Origin: Dictyobacter vulcani
GTDB taxonomy: Bacteria > Chloroflexota > Ktedonobacteria > Ktedonobacterales > Ktedonobacteraceae
Direction: 5' to 3'
Assembly: GCF_008974265.1 (NCBI RefSeq)
Contig: NZ_BKZW01000004.1
Span: 476,078 to 540,077 of the forward strand
Length of the DNA stretch: 64,000 bases
The notes under the pieces were generated by a model. That model did not search any database, was not told where the DNA came from, and saw only the letters and a list, made by a program, of their open reading frames with translations. The position numbers and the translations under genes are program-made. Shown here one piece after another: positions 9,121-18,195 of the stretch (positions within the stretch are counted from its first letter, which is position 1; each line of letters begins with the position of its first letter).

Positions 9121-9852
9121 TTACGTGAGGCCCCATTGCGTCTGCAGGCGCTGGATGGCCTCACGGGCCTCGAGCATGCTAACATCGGTGCAATCGCGAT
9201 AGTAGCGGATGGCGAGCAGGATATAGCCTGCCGTGAGCAGAAAGCGCAGCGCTTGCGGATCGGGATCGCGTTTCCCCTCTGAGAGGAGATCGGTGTTCCC
9301 GTCCTCAATCAACTGCTCGATCTGCTGGACAACCTCCCGCGCTACTTCTGTGGATGATGCGGTGCTGAGGCAGAAGTAGGCCATGGCGTCCTCGCGACAA
9401 TTGGCCTGCAGCAGAAAATAGATCACCAGCGGATCCGCATGTCCGGGTCCGCTGGTCTCTATGCTCAGGCCAGCATAAGCGATGGCTTCTACCGCCTCCA
9501 GCCAGCTACAGGACTCCTGTTGCTGATAGAGCGTAATGGCTCGCGCACGTAGCGCATAAAGCAGTTGTGCCTGTGGCTGGACTAACGCCTCTACCAGCGC
9601 TGGCCGTACCACCGACAGTGCCCTGATCAATCCACCCTGGACCTGTGCCTGTCTGATCTGATTGGCTAATAGGGGCGCGTGCTCGCGGAGCACCTCTGGT
9701 TGCCATGGCCTGGGTGCAGCCACAATCCTTGCGGGTTGCGTTGGCTTTTCTAGCTGCTCATGACGTGGCGCTCGCCGTGCGCGGGCCGCCCACATCGACG
9801 GCACAAAAAGCAGCAAAAAGATAATCAGGATCCAAAATAACAACCAGGCCAT
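9121..9852 (-). CDS. Membrane-anchored hypothetical protein
   Basis: A 243-residue protein with one N-terminal transmembrane segment (MAWLLFWILIIFLLLFVP) followed by an Arg-rich stop-transfer and a soluble, mostly helical, Gln/Ala/Leu-rich region. The soluble part suggests a helical-repeat fold (ITLYQQQESCSWLEAVEAIAYAG, and C-terminal DVSMLEAREAIQRLQTQWG, both with the pattern LEAxEAI). No named family is recognised. The start at 9852 is supported by AGAAGGA; an upstream in-frame ATG at 9909 would add a basic tail. It converges on the Asp-box lipoprotein gene. Confidence 0.65.
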   Translation of the reverse strand: MAWLLFWILIIFLLLFVPSMWAARARRAPRHEQLEKPTQPARIVAAPRPWQPEVLREHAPLLANQIRQAQVQGGLIRALSVVRPALVEALVQPQAQLLYALRARAITLYQQQESCSWLEAVEAIAYAGLSIETSGPGHADPLVIYFLLQANCREDAMAYFCLSTASSTEVAREVVQQIEQLIEDGNTDLLSEGKRDPDPQALRFLLTAGYILLAIRYYRDCTDVSMLEAREAIQRLQTQWGLT

Positions 9853-9974
9853 AAGAATTCTAATCCTTCTTTTATTATGTACATGCTTGCTACGCCTGCA
9901 TTGTAGCATATATTGAAGAGTATGTACATATTAAATAAGGCATCGTTGGCGTCCGAGTAAGCGGATGCTTACTC

Positions 9975-10294
9975 ATTCGTGAACTGGTCGCAGCCACCAG
10001 GACCAATACGTTTCGCTTAAGCCCAGGGACGGTTTGATCCCTAGAGGAGATGAACGAAAGGAGGTTCGACCCTTTGGGTCGATTGGTTCCCTGCATACTA
10101 TCCTTGCTTGACCATGAGCAAGCTATGCCATGTGAGGCAATGCGTTCGTGTGGGAGGAGACAATCGACCCAAAGGGTCGAACCTACCATTTGTATCTCTC
10201 TTGATCATTTTTGCATGCGTTGCTTCATGATCATGCCACCATTGTAGCCATTCCATCCATAACCGAAATGTATTGGCGCTGGTCGCTGCGATCA
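9975..10294. repeat. Foldback repeat family B, complete copy
   Basis: Outer ends are CCAATACGTTTCGCTTAAGC near 10002 and AACCGAAATGTATTGGCG near 10260, each followed by a REP-type palindrome. Inside, GGTTCGACCCTTTGGGTCGA (about 10071-10090) is repeated inverted at about 10165-10187. The copy at 55475-55790 is nearly identical in inverse orientation, indicating recent spread. Confidence 0.85.
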
Positions 10295-10329
10295 GTTGAG
10301 GTCCGAGCCAGCAACACGAAGAGAGGATG

Positions 10330-10440
10330 GGTCATCGTTTCCAGGGACATGCTCGTATGCCGACAGGCCGCAGCGACCAGCGCTGCCGGTACTTTATTAT
10401 CTCCTAACCGAAACGTATTGGCCACCAGGACTGCCGCTAC
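10330..10440. repeat. REP-like palindromes and a detached repeat end
   Basis: Contains GCAGCGaccaGCGCTGC-type palindromes and the right end AACCGAAACGTATTGGCC followed by CACCAGGACTGCCGCTAC. The last bases provide the stop codon of the adjacent minus-strand isochorismatase-like gene. Confidence 0.65.
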
Positions 10441-10966
10441 GAGGCGAAATGGATTTCGCTGGTTGGTTGCACGCGTACTCTGTGCTCTCCTGCCCAGAAG
10501 CCGTTGAGGGTTTCGTTGTAGAAGGCGATGATTTGTTCCGCGGCAGGGTCTCGCTATCATCGGTGGTGTGGGCATCGCTGACCAGCAGTACGTCGTAGCC
10601 GGAAGCAACTGCCCGACGCGTGGTGGTATCCACACACATCTGTGTCTGCGCCCCGGTGATGATCAGGCGTTTGATGCCGCGTGCCGTTAACACCTCCTGC
10701 AGACGTGTCTCATGAAAAGCATCGGGTGATTTTTTCTGGATGGCAGGCTCACCCTCGCGTGGCGCAACGGTCGGGTGAATCTGCCACCATGGTGTTCCTG
10801 GCTGCATGGCGGGGTCAGTGTGCTGCACATAAATCACCGGCGTCCCACTGTTACGGGCACGCTCCAACAACAACTGGATGTTTGCCAGTACCTCATCGCG
10901 GCGATAGGCTTCTCCCACTACACCAGGCTGGACATCGATTACTACCAGAGCTGTTTCCGCGTTCAT
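10437..10966 (-). CDS. Isochorismatase-like cysteine hydrolase (frameshifted)
   Basis: A protein of about 176 residues. It has the family features: ALVVIDVQPG at the N-terminus (catalytic Asp), a conserved Lys in AIQKKSPDAF, and GAQTQMCVDTTTRRA with the nucleophile Cys, then SGYDVLLVSDAHTT. The family includes nicotinamidases and amide hydrolases; the substrate is not predictable. The annotated frame breaks at about 10540: the expected C-terminus (TAEQIIAFYNETLNGFWAGE, then a short EIHF tail) is in the next frame and ends at a TAG, complement 10437-10439, which lies within a REP element. A single-base indel in the GCCGCGG context explains this. Confidence 0.8.
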
Positions 10967-11060
10967 AGATCACGACTCCTTCTCGTTTTTCAGGCATATG
11001 TTGTTTTATAGCCACCCATTCTTCTCGGCACAGGCAAAAGCGGTAATTGGATTCCTTCCC

Positions 11061-11791
11061 TTATTCGTAATAATCAGGGAGTTGTTTGAGGGTGGACCAT
11101 TGTGGACTGTCGTGGCCGAAGACGACGAGAGAGACGTGTTTCTTCTCGACCAGGTCCAGGAGTTTATGGGTGCTGGCAATGGCGCTGGCTCCGTCGAGGT
11201 CCATGGGGCCGACGGCGCGTCAGGATTGAAGTGGGCCTGCATGGTGACGGCGTCGATGGCCAGCAGGACGGGTCCGCTTTCGGGAAGGTGTACGAGGATG
11301 GCCTGGTGGCCGGGCACGTGTCCACTGGTCTCGATGAGGTCGATGCCGGCAGGAGTTCCAGGTCGCCGTCGATTAACTGGTAGCGGGTGGCGGGCAGGTC
11401 CCATTGTGAGCGCGTGGAGATGAAGCGGGGATGACCGGCCAGCGCGACCTCGTGTTGCAGGCGCTGCGTGACAAGCTGTGCTTTAGGGAAGGACCCATTG
11501 TTGCCAGCGTGATCCAGGTCGTAGTGCGTGCAGATCAAAATATCGATGTCTTCGGGCTGAACGCCGATCATGGCCAGTTGCTCAATGACGTTTTTCTTAT
11601 ATTCTATTCGGAGCTGGCCAGCCCGCCTGCCGGCAACTGAGCATCGGGGGGAGTCCGCTATCAATCAGGATGTTCTTGCCGTTATTGGTCTGGATCAGAT
11701 AACAGGGCACCGGTACTTCAAGCGAACCGATCGCCATAGTTGCGACTTGCATCAGGTAGAGGCGGTGGGGATTTGAGGCGCTGGTTGTCAT
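11061..11791 (-). pseudogene. Metallo-beta-lactamase-fold lactonase-like hydrolase, frameshifted
   Basis: Three frames together give one MBL-fold protein of about 240 residues, parallel to the intact paralogue at 18454-19191. The start MTTSASNPHRLYLMQV and CYLIQTNNGKNILIDSGLP come first, then the metal motif LICTHYDLDHAG, GHVPGHQAIL, LLAIDAV, and the C-terminal LVVFGHDSPQWSTL ending DYYE. Breaks lie near 11630, 11370 and 11170. The HxDH metal site plus GHTPGH-like motif resembles N-acyl-homoserine lactonases (AttM/AiiA group). If the frameshifts are real it is dead; if assembly errors, the window has two such enzymes. Confidence 0.7.
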
Positions 11792-12070
11792 ATTACGATA
11801 TCTTTCTATATAAAAAATACGATTTTTAAAATAAGCGAGGAAGCAGGTCATTATCCTTATGCTCATCAGACATGGTGCCTGTGAGCAGTATAACATGCTC
11901 AGAGGGCTCTAAAAATAGTACTCTTATGCTGCCAGTATAGATGCAATGGTCGTGCATGGATGGGAAGAGTTGGGGATGTATTGTGTGTGTGGATGGCTGG
12001 ATTTTTTTTCGGGTTGCTTTTCCATAACAGCTGTGATAAAAAAAGGTAAGTATAGTTGTTTACACCTTAA

Positions 12071-12646
12071 ATGGCGGTATTGATGAAAACAAAAAAGCCT
12101 GTCTATTCCCATCTGCTGGCTGCGCTGTGTGCTATCTGTGTGATTATTGTGGATCAGTGGACCAAAAATATGGTGGTTGAGCGCCTGAGTCCGCCGGATA
12201 GTGGACGCATCGTCTCGTTGCTCGGGGATTATCTCTCACTCTATTATATCCAGAACTGGAATTCAGCTATGGGCCTCTTCACCAACCCCATCCTGCTGGT
12301 CATCCTGATCTCTGTGGCAATGCTGGTCCTGGTCACTTTATATATTCGCTGGTTCAGTCGTGGACCCCTCGTCTACAAAATTCTCTTCGGCCTGATCATG
12401 GGTGGTGCGATTGGGAATCTTCTGGATCGCTTTATTCGTGGTGGTTATGTGGTGGATTTTATCTACTTCCGCATCCCGCAGATCGGCTTCAAATTCTATA
12501 TATTCAATGTTGCGGATGCGGCTATTTCCGTAGCCGTATTTCTCTTATTTGTTTTCATGCTCTTTACGGACATCCGCCAGCCCAAAAAGCCAGAGACGGT
12601 TAGCACTGTCCAGTCTCTCACCCCCGCAGGCTCTGAGAAGCCCTAG
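12071..12646 (+). CDS. lspA: Lipoprotein signal peptidase (signal peptidase II)
   Basis: A 191-residue inner-membrane aspartyl protease that cleaves prolipoproteins at the lipobox. Four hydrophobic helices are evident. The family motifs are present: VDQWTK near residue 28, GGAIGNLLDR at 111-120, the catalytic Asp129 in YVVDF and Asp149 in FNVADAA. A polar C-terminal tail of about 25 residues is extra. The start is either ATG 12071 or ATG 12083; neither has a strong ribosome site. A hairpin follows the gene. Other genes here encode lipoproteins (7900, 58439) that would be substrates. Confidence 0.93.
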   Translation: MAVLMKTKKPVYSHLLAALCAICVIIVDQWTKNMVVERLSPPDSGRIVSLLGDYLSLYYIQNWNSAMGLFTNPILLVILISVAMLVLVTLYIRWFSRGPLVYKILFGLIMGGAIGNLLDRFIRGGYVVDFIYFRIPQIGFKFYIFNVADAAISVAVFLLFVFMLFTDIRQPKKPETVSTVQSLTPAGSEKP

Positions 12647-12667
12647 TTTTCCCTGCATAATCATCAC

Positions 12668-12701
12668 TGGTCTGCTTTCAACCTGGATTGGAAGCAGACC
12701 A
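12668..12701 (+). terminator. Hairpin downstream of lspA
   Basis: TGGTCTGCTT and AAGCAGACCA form a 10-bp stem around 14 bases. It is followed by AT-rich sequence but no long T run, so it may act as a weak or bidirectional terminator between lspA and the converging gene. Confidence 0.6.
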
Positions 12702-12712
12702 TAAATAAAAAG

Positions 12713-12991
12713 TCATCTCATGCTCGGATGGAAGCGCCGGTAGGCCCATTCATGGTCCGCAGGCTCCAGAAAGCCGATCAAATCATTCATGGCGTCATTC
12801 CATTCATTCAGCAAGACATGCTGTGCCCGCACCACCGCTTCCCGTTGATCCAGGACCTTGATTGCTCCCCACCACGATTCCTGTGCCAGCATACGCTCCA
12901 TCAATTCAGCCATCTGGTCCTCGAGATAACGGATCCTGACCGTCAAATCCTCCACGCGCCCAAACGCCTCTTCATATGTCGCTGCCTTCAT
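12713..12991 (-). CDS. Small coiled-coil hypothetical protein
   Basis: A 92-residue soluble protein. Residues ~8-40 (EDLTVRIRYLEDQMAELMERML) have heptad spacing typical of a short coiled coil, and the C-terminal half is helical with Trp residues. The ATG at 12991 is chosen because GGAGG sits six bases upstream; the longer frame beginning at 13168 has no such site. No family recognised. It converges with lspA. Confidence 0.65.
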   Translation of the reverse strand: MKAATYEEAFGRVEDLTVRIRYLEDQMAELMERMLAQESWWGAIKVLDQREAVVRAQHVLLNEWNDAMNDLIGFLEPADHEWAYRRFHPSMR

Positions 12992-13195
12992 CAGCACACC
13001 TCCGATAAATCCAACCATAAGCAAACGCCTATCCCAAACCACCACCCTATATACACCCCAATTCCCCCATGTCAAACACAGCCAGCCAGCCTGCCGACCT
13101 GTCCGTGTGCGAGCATGTTTGATCATTGGATGTTGTGGCGAAAGCATCCATGCCGATAAATGGATCAATTACATGAAATGAGCAAGAAAAGCGAA

Positions 13196-13385
13196 AATGT
13201 AGGTTCGGGTCTTGCACCCGATTGGCTCCCTATGCTTTCCTTCCCTTTATCATGATCAAGCCGCTTCAAGCCTCGCTGTATATCTCTTTCATTCTGGAGG
13301 TGATAACCCTGCATTGCGTGATCTCGGTGGGGCGAGGTTGGTGTGTGGGGAGCCAATCGGCCTCAAGGGCCGAACCTACGGTAGC
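13196..13385. repeat. Foldback repeat family B, internal part only
   Basis: Inner arms GTAGGTTCGGGTCTTGCACC (13200) and CAATCGGCCTCAAGGGCCGA with ACCTAC (about 13352-13380) face each other around ~130 bases. The outer AATACGTTTC ends are absent and the central triplet blocks differ from other copies. Confidence 0.65.
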
Positions 13386-13567
13386 GAGAGCCTGCATTGC
13401 GGCATTTATTGTTAAATTGCTGGCAAAGTTGCGTTTTCCTCTCACAATTGAACGGCCTGTGCTGAAATTCCATAAAGTATCCTTCTAATAAACTCTACAA
13501 TATTGCAGAAATGTCATAAAAATTATTAAGAAAATATATATAGATTTTTATGCATTGTATGATATTG

Positions 13568-13597
13568 TTGACGACTAGATTTTATAAGCCGTATAAT
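13568..13597 (+). promoter_or_regulatory. Sigma-70-type promoter for the secreted protein gene
   Basis: TTGACG at 13568-13573 and TATAAT at 13592-13597 are separated by 18 bases inside an AT-rich stretch (13480-13640). The ATG of the next gene is 150 bases downstream, leaving a long leader that contains a small hairpin (ACCCTggcaAGGGT). Confidence 0.65.
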
Positions 13598-13746
13598 GGT
13601 TACATATTATTGTTGTATCTATTGGATAGAATAACGAGCATAAAGATGTAGTGAGGGATCGCGATGACCCTGGCAAGGGTGCGCTATTTTCCTGGCACAT
13701 CATATAGAGATAGAAAATCGTTTATCGCGTAGAAGGGAAAGGTCGT

Positions 13747-14227
13747 ATGGCTGTGTTACGTCTCATCCTGGTTGCCTGCTGTCTGCTGGTAGGAACTTTT
13801 CTGGCAGGATCTCTACAGGTTCATGCGTCGCCGCTGAGTGTGGGTGGTCACACTCATCACTCACTCTCTGTAAAAAGTACTGCCACTCCGTATGATTCTA
13901 TTGTCGTGCTTATTTCGGCCTCGACGAACACCTGTGCCGTGTCTATAGTGGTTGATATCAATGGAAACACTGCTATGCTGCGCTGTGGCAAAACGATCAC
14001 CAGCACGCTACCTGTCTTTACCATCGCGCAATTTTTTTGATGATGTTGCCGCTGCATCCCCATTGGGCAATCTCCCATTGGAAAAGAACTGCATCAAACC
14101 AGTCTCGTTTGCGACGACAACGCACATTGTGTATGGGACGCAGGTGAGTCCCGATGTTTCCTGTTCGCATGATGTCGTTGGTCAGAAATTGTATCATGAC
14201 GTATTCGCTATCATAGCGGCCATATAG
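13747..14227 (+). CDS. Secreted four-cysteine protein, copy 1 (frameshifted)
   Basis: Copy 1 of three tandem paralogues. It has a signal peptide (LRLILVACCLLVGTFLAGSLQVHA) and a mature domain of about 130 residues with Cys in STNTCAVSIVV, MLRCGK, KNCIKPVSF and DVSCSHD. The family pattern TxxVYGTQVSPDxSC and LYHDV is shared with copy 2. The frame breaks at a run of seven T (about 14031-14037), exactly where copy 2 continues LFNDV, so a homopolymer indel is likely. The start follows GAAGGGAAAGG. No named family recognised; two disulphides in an extracytoplasmic protein are inferred. Confidence 0.65.
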
Positions 14228-14351
14228 TACATGCACCCTATCGCAATAGAGGGGTAAATAGTAGCTGTAGCGTGGATCCACAAGAGATGTTCGTGGTAGT
14301 GGGAAGGTAATGAGTTACAATCTGCCTTCTCTCGTGGAAAGGGAGAATTCT

Positions 14352-14834
14352 ATGTGTGCATCACGTTTTACCTTTTTTGCCTGTTGTCTTGTCATTGGAG
14401 CGTTTCTGGCAGGACCTTTTCCGGTCCATGCGTTACCTGTGGGCGTTGCGCATATACACACTGTAAGCGATCCGGCCGCTGCCCGGGCCACGATTATTGT
14501 GTATATCTCACGTTCGACGAATACCTGTGCCTTAACGCTTGTGGTGAATTCGAATGGCGATATTACTATCAAGCGTTGTAGCAGCACGAAGGTCGGAGCG
14601 CTTTCTACTTCGACGGTAACAAAGTTGTTTAATGATGTCCATCGCGCTTTGCCCTTGACCGCCCTGCCTCAGGGAGCGCGCTGCGCAAAATCGATATCAT
14701 TTGGGACCAGTACGCGCATTGCCTACGGTTCGCAAATGAGCCCCGATCTTTCCTGTTCACCGGATGCGAAGGGACGCACGCTTTATCATGATGTGACCAT
14801 TGTGGTGTCTGAAGTGAACTCCGGCACTCCATAG
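14352..14834 (+). CDS. Secreted four-cysteine protein, copy 2 (intact)
   Basis: A 160-residue exported protein. Signal peptide MCASRFTFFACCLVIGAFLAGPFPVHA, then a mature region whose cysteines align with copy 1 (STNTCALTLVV, IKRCSST, ARCAKSISF, DLSCSPD) and which ends LYHDVTIVVSEV. The start ATG lies after AAAGGGAGAATTCT; the upstream in-frame ATG at 14310 lies before the likely ribosome site. Its leader CCTTCTCTCGT recurs before copy 3. No domain is recognised. It may be an extracytoplasmic inhibitor or structural protein, but nothing in sequence proves that. Confidence 0.75.
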   Translation: MCASRFTFFACCLVIGAFLAGPFPVHALPVGVAHIHTVSDPAAARATIIVYISRSTNTCALTLVVNSNGDITIKRCSSTKVGALSTSTVTKLFNDVHRALPLTALPQGARCAKSISFGTSTRIAYGSQMSPDLSCSPDAKGRTLYHDVTIVVSEVNSGTP

Positions 14835-14999
14835 AAACCTGGGTGAAAAAGGTCTGCTCAGGAGTAACTCCTGATATTGGCCAGATCGAAAGGGCAACCT
14901 GTTATTGCACACAGGTTGCCCTCTCACTGTAATTCACTCTACCTTGATACTTTTATAGCGAGAGAAGCAGTCCCTTCTCTCGTAGAAAAGAAAGGTTCT

Positions 15000-15098
15000 A
15001 TGTTCATGCCACGTCTCACCTTGATTACCCGTTGCCTCGTGATCGGAGCATTTTTGAGCGGGCCTTTCCAGGTCCATGCGTTACCGTTACCACCCTGA
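15000..15098 (+). pseudogene. Secreted four-cysteine protein, copy 3, truncated after the signal peptide
   Basis: Thirty-two codons encode just the signal peptide of the family (LTLITRCLVIGAFLSGPFQVHALP) and stop at TGA. The ribosome site AAAGAAAGG and the leader segment CCCTTCTCTCGTAGAAAAG match copy 2. No mature domain follows in any frame, so this is a deletion remnant of the tandem array. Confidence 0.7.
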
Positions 15099-15232
15099 TC
15101 AAGGAAGGATAGATTCTGTCTGTAGCTCGTGTTTTGTTGAACCTACATGATCAATTTTCTTGCTTATTTGAGGTGAGGGTGTATTTTATTGGCGCAGACG
15201 ATTTTACCTGCAATTGTGTGCATGGCGTCGAT

Positions 15233-15874
15233 TCATGGTTTGCGTGCGATGATGTAGGAGCGTTGCGTTTGTACTTCGACGCTGTCATAGGGTGAGCGGG
15301 TCAGGCTTTCTTCGATGGTAAAGCCGGCTGTGTTTAAATAGTGCTCGATCTCGGTACGTTCAAAGAAGTTGAAGTTCAGGGAGACGGGTTGGTTCCACCA
15401 TTCGTCGAAATGCCTGACCTCCTGTCCTTCGTGGAAGGCGAGCAGGAGCAGGCCGTTGGGTTGCAGGACCCGGTAAAATTCTTGCAGGACCGCTACTAGT
15501 TGTGGACGCTCGAAATGGATCAGTGAGTAGAAAGCTACGATGCCCGCCCAGCTTTCGTCCTGGATGTCAGTGAGGGCGGCCATATTTCCTTGCTGAAACT
15601 CGATGTCCGGATGATGCTGGCGGGCCAACTCAACCATGCGGGCTGATAGGTCGATCCCGAGTACGGATGCTCCCTGCTCATAGAGATAGCTGGTAACGTG
15701 TCCGGGACCACATCCCAGATCACACACCTGGCCTGACCTGCGTGTTTGCCTGACAAAGCGCCTCAGCAAATCCCGATCCAGCGGTTTGTATTCCAGTTCG
15801 TCAGCGATATGTGCTGTATATTCGTCGGCAACCAGATCATAACTTTTTCTAACATTTTCTGTGGTTTGATTCAA
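15233..15874 (-). CDS. Class I SAM-dependent methyltransferase
   Basis: A 213-residue soluble enzyme of the Methyltransf_11/25 type. Motif I is VCDLGCGPGHV (about residues 50-60), the acidic end of beta2 is GIDLSARMV, and motif post-I QQGNMAAL and FYSLIHF mark the SAM pocket; LLLAFHEGQE follows. The start is a TTG at 15872-15874 with AAAGGAGG ten bases upstream; no ATG fits. The methyl acceptor cannot be told. It lies between the secreted-protein cluster and a mannanase on the same strand but 38 bases from the latter, so co-transcription is possible. Confidence 0.85.
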   Translation of the reverse strand: MNQTTENVRKSYDLVADEYTAHIADELEYKPLDRDLLRRFVRQTRRSGQVCDLGCGPGHVTSYLYEQGASVLGIDLSARMVELARQHHPDIEFQQGNMAALTDIQDESWAGIVAFYSLIHFERPQLVAVLQEFYRVLQPNGLLLLAFHEGQEVRHFDEWWNQPVSLNFNFFERTEIEHYLNTAGFTIEESLTRSPYDSVEVQTQRSYIIARKP

Positions 15875-15911
15875 TGCACTGTACCTCCTTTACCTGGAAA
15901 ATACTATTATA

Positions 15912-17318
15912 TCATATATTGCCGGCGGCACTGGGAGAATAGGGGCTGGCTATGCCATCCTGGTTGTAGGCCTGTACACGGTACCAGCTGGGGCCACTGG
16001 GTTGGTGATCATCGATCCAGGGAGTATCGTTATCGGTAGCGCACTGGCGGCAGATCACGGTCCAGGGTCCGTTGGCTCCGTGGGTGGAGCGTTCCAGACT
16101 GTAGTGGACGGCGATGTCGGCTCCGCGCCAGCTGATGGCGTTGCCGTAGATACTGGTGATCAGCGGTGTACCCGGTGCTGGCAGGGCGGGCATAGGTTGC
16201 TTGCTCATCGCATAGGCATGGGCTCGCAACGCCTGCCTGCGTACGCGCCGATCCTGGGTGTCGCTGGCATAGTGCAGGGTATAACCGTCGTCGTGTTGCG
16301 TATAGCCATAAGTATCATTGTGCCCGAACAGCGACCAGTAGAGATCGCCGGCGATCTCGCTCTGGTGCTCGATGTCCGGCAGGAAGCTACTGAGTGCATC
16401 GCCGCCCCTGGTGCCGGTCCAGTCATATTCACCGGCCACAAAGACCTTATGCTGATAGGCAGCGACCTGGGCATCTGATTCCAGCAGGCTGGTGCTGAGT
16501 GGATAATAGTGCTGGGTGAACATGTCGATGGTGTTCAGGGCCAGGTCAGCGGCATTCGCGCTCTTGCTACCATCCATGACCAGATGGTGAGCATCAATAC
16601 TTTTAATATAGCCAGCAATGGTTTTGGTCCAGCTGGTTGAGGGTGAGATTTCATTGCCGGTTTCCCAGGCCATAATCGTTGGATCATTCTTATAAGCGAT
16701 TCCAGTATAGCTATTGACCCGATTGAGTATATGTTGAACATAGGATTCAAAGTCGGAGATCACGTTTTTATCGGTATAGAAGAGGGTCTCGGCATCCACA
16801 TGCCGCCAATCGGTGAAGGTATGTTTGCCACCATGGTAGTAGCGCCAGTTGTCGACCAGGGGGATAATCAGCCGCAGGTGGTGTGCTCTGGCGGCCTGGA
16901 TAGCATAATCAATATGCTGAAGGGCGGTCTCGTTGAAGGATCCCCGGGTTGGTTCCACGCAGAGTGGGCAGCCTACCGAGATCCCCAGTGTATGCGCACG
17001 CACCACCGTGGCCCCCATCGCTGCAGCCGTGGTCAGGGCATCATCGACCCGAAAATGGCTGGGATAGAGCTCGCTATAGCCATCAGTATCCAGGCCCAAC
17101 CAGTAAATATTGGGTCCCGCAAAGCGGAAGGGATGTCCATCGAGCAATAAGTGAGAGCCTGAGCGTGTGACGAACGCGGATGATGGTTGAGAAGATGTCT
17201 TCGCCTCGGTATGGTGACTGGCACTCTGCCAGAGATACAAAGGAATTGCCACCAGGGCCAGTAATACTACAACAGACAGCACCACCAGAAAGATACGCCA
17301 TTGGATTTTCTTCTGCAC
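15912..17318 (-). CDS. Membrane-anchored GH5-type endo-beta-mannanase with fibronectin-like C-terminus
   Basis: A 468-residue exported glycoside hydrolase. An N-terminal anchor (IFLVVLSVVVLLALVAIPLYLW) is followed by a Ser/Thr linker and a clan GH-A barrel. Family features are FAGPNIYWLG near the start of the barrel, the acid/base Glu in AWETGNEIS, FTQHYYPLS, and the nucleophile Glu in VFVAGEYDWTG, then GDLYWSLFGH. This pattern matches bacterial GH5 mannanases that act on beta-1,4-mannan. The last ~85 residues (PGTPLITSIYGNAISWRG..YRVQAYNQDG) look like a fibronectin type III domain. The GTG at 17316-17318 is chosen for GAGGAGAAAG upstream; a longer form from 17363 is possible. Confidence 0.85.
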   Translation of the reverse strand: MQKKIQWRIFLVVLSVVVLLALVAIPLYLWQSASHHTEAKTSSQPSSAFVTRSGSHLLLDGHPFRFAGPNIYWLGLDTDGYSELYPSHFRVDDALTTAAAMGATVVRAHTLGISVGCPLCVEPTRGSFNETALQHIDYAIQAARAHHLRLIIPLVDNWRYYHGGKHTFTDWRHVDAETLFYTDKNVISDFESYVQHILNRVNSYTGIAYKNDPTIMAWETGNEISPSTSWTKTIAGYIKSIDAHHLVMDGSKSANAADLALNTIDMFTQHYYPLSTSLLESDAQVAAYQHKVFVAGEYDWTGTRGGDALSSFLPDIEHQSEIAGDLYWSLFGHNDTYGYTQHDDGYTLHYASDTQDRRVRRQALRAHAYAMSKQPMPALPAPGTPLITSIYGNAISWRGADIAVHYSLERSTHGANGPWTVICRQCATDNDTPWIDDHQPSGPSWYRVQAYNQDGIASPYSPSAAGNI

Positions 17319-17611
17319 GGTCTTTCTCCTCGAAAACAACTCAACAATAGAGATTGAATGCATTGTATCATACCTCTATTGATAATATCGCTGTGATTCG
17401 TTGTATATTACATTCATGACATTTTGGATTATTTATATCACTTATTTGTAGTTATTGTATTTTAGTCGTATCAGAGGCAGGAGAATTACCAGTCTATTCG
17501 GTTCACACCCGGCATAGAAATACTCCTATCTTGCTCTTGATATGGTATAGTAGGGCCTGTAGAATCTCAGCAAGAGCAGAAGCCGCTGGACGAAGGAAGG
17601 AAAAAAATGTC

Positions 17612-18115
17612 ATGTCTGTCGAGACGTATCGTTGCTGGTATCCCGTACAGATCCGTTTTCGGGATTTAGATCCGCTGGCCCATGTGAATAATACGGTCTA
17701 TTTTGTTTATCTTGAGGAAGCACGCAGTTTCTATTTTGATCAGCTCGCGCCATGGCGCAAACAGCAGGCCGAGGAGCCTGAGCATGTGCAGGAGCCCACG
17801 GAGGACCATAATCCCCGCATCCAGACGGGTCCGCGTGGCCACCATTATGGGATCCTGGTCAAAGAAGCGACCTGCACTTATCATATCCCGCTGGTGCGCA
17901 GTGATCGTGCCGAGGTCGGTGTGCGTGTCACCAAAGTAGGCAACACCAGCATCATCATGGAACACGAGATCCGTGACATCACCGACCACAGCCGCATCTT
18001 CGCCACTGGCCGCTCCATCCTCGTCTGGTGCAACTACCGCACCGGCCGGCCGCATCCCGTACCCGCCACCATGCGCGCCGCCTTCGAACAACTCGAACAA
18101 CACCCCCTCCCGTAA
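17612..18115 (+). CDS. Acyl-CoA thioesterase, 4-hydroxybenzoyl-CoA thioesterase (hotdog) type
   Basis: A 167-residue hotdog-fold protein. The motif FRDLDPLAHVNNTVYFVYLEEAR has the catalytic Asp of the 4HBT family (DxDxxxHVNN), and the HIPL.RSDRAEVGVRVTKVGNTS segment is the usual central strand region. Such enzymes hydrolyse short- or medium-chain acyl-CoA in the cytosol. A loop of ~30 residues (EEPEHVQEPTEDHN..) is longer than usual. The ATG at 17612 follows AAGGAAGG. The stop codon TAA is the end of the first unit of a hexanucleotide array. Confidence 0.85.
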   Translation: MSVETYRCWYPVQIRFRDLDPLAHVNNTVYFVYLEEARSFYFDQLAPWRKQQAEEPEHVQEPTEDHNPRIQTGPRGHHYGILVKEATCTYHIPLVRSDRAEVGVRVTKVGNTSIIMEHEIRDITDHSRIFATGRSILVWCNYRTGRPHPVPATMRAAFEQLEQHPLP

Positions 18116-18180
18116 CCGTAGCCGTAGCCGTAGCCGTAGCCGTAGCGGCAGCGCTCGCCGCTGCGATCATTTCACGTATG
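18110..18180. repeat. Hexanucleotide array CCGTAG followed by a REP palindrome
   Basis: Six consecutive units (CCGTAA then five CCGTAG, 18110-18145) begin inside the thioesterase stop codon. They lead into CGGCAGCGCTCGCCGCTGCG, a REP palindrome that itself starts with GTAG. The array is therefore an expansion of the REP foot. Confidence 0.8.
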
Positions 18181-18195
18181 AGCAAGCAACCCCCA

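Noticed and set aside
10071..10187. GGTTCGACCC/GGTCGAACC segments resembling tRNA T-arm sequences
   Set aside because: They occur as paired inner arms of family B repeats at many places. No acceptor stem, anticodon arm or CCA end can be built around them.
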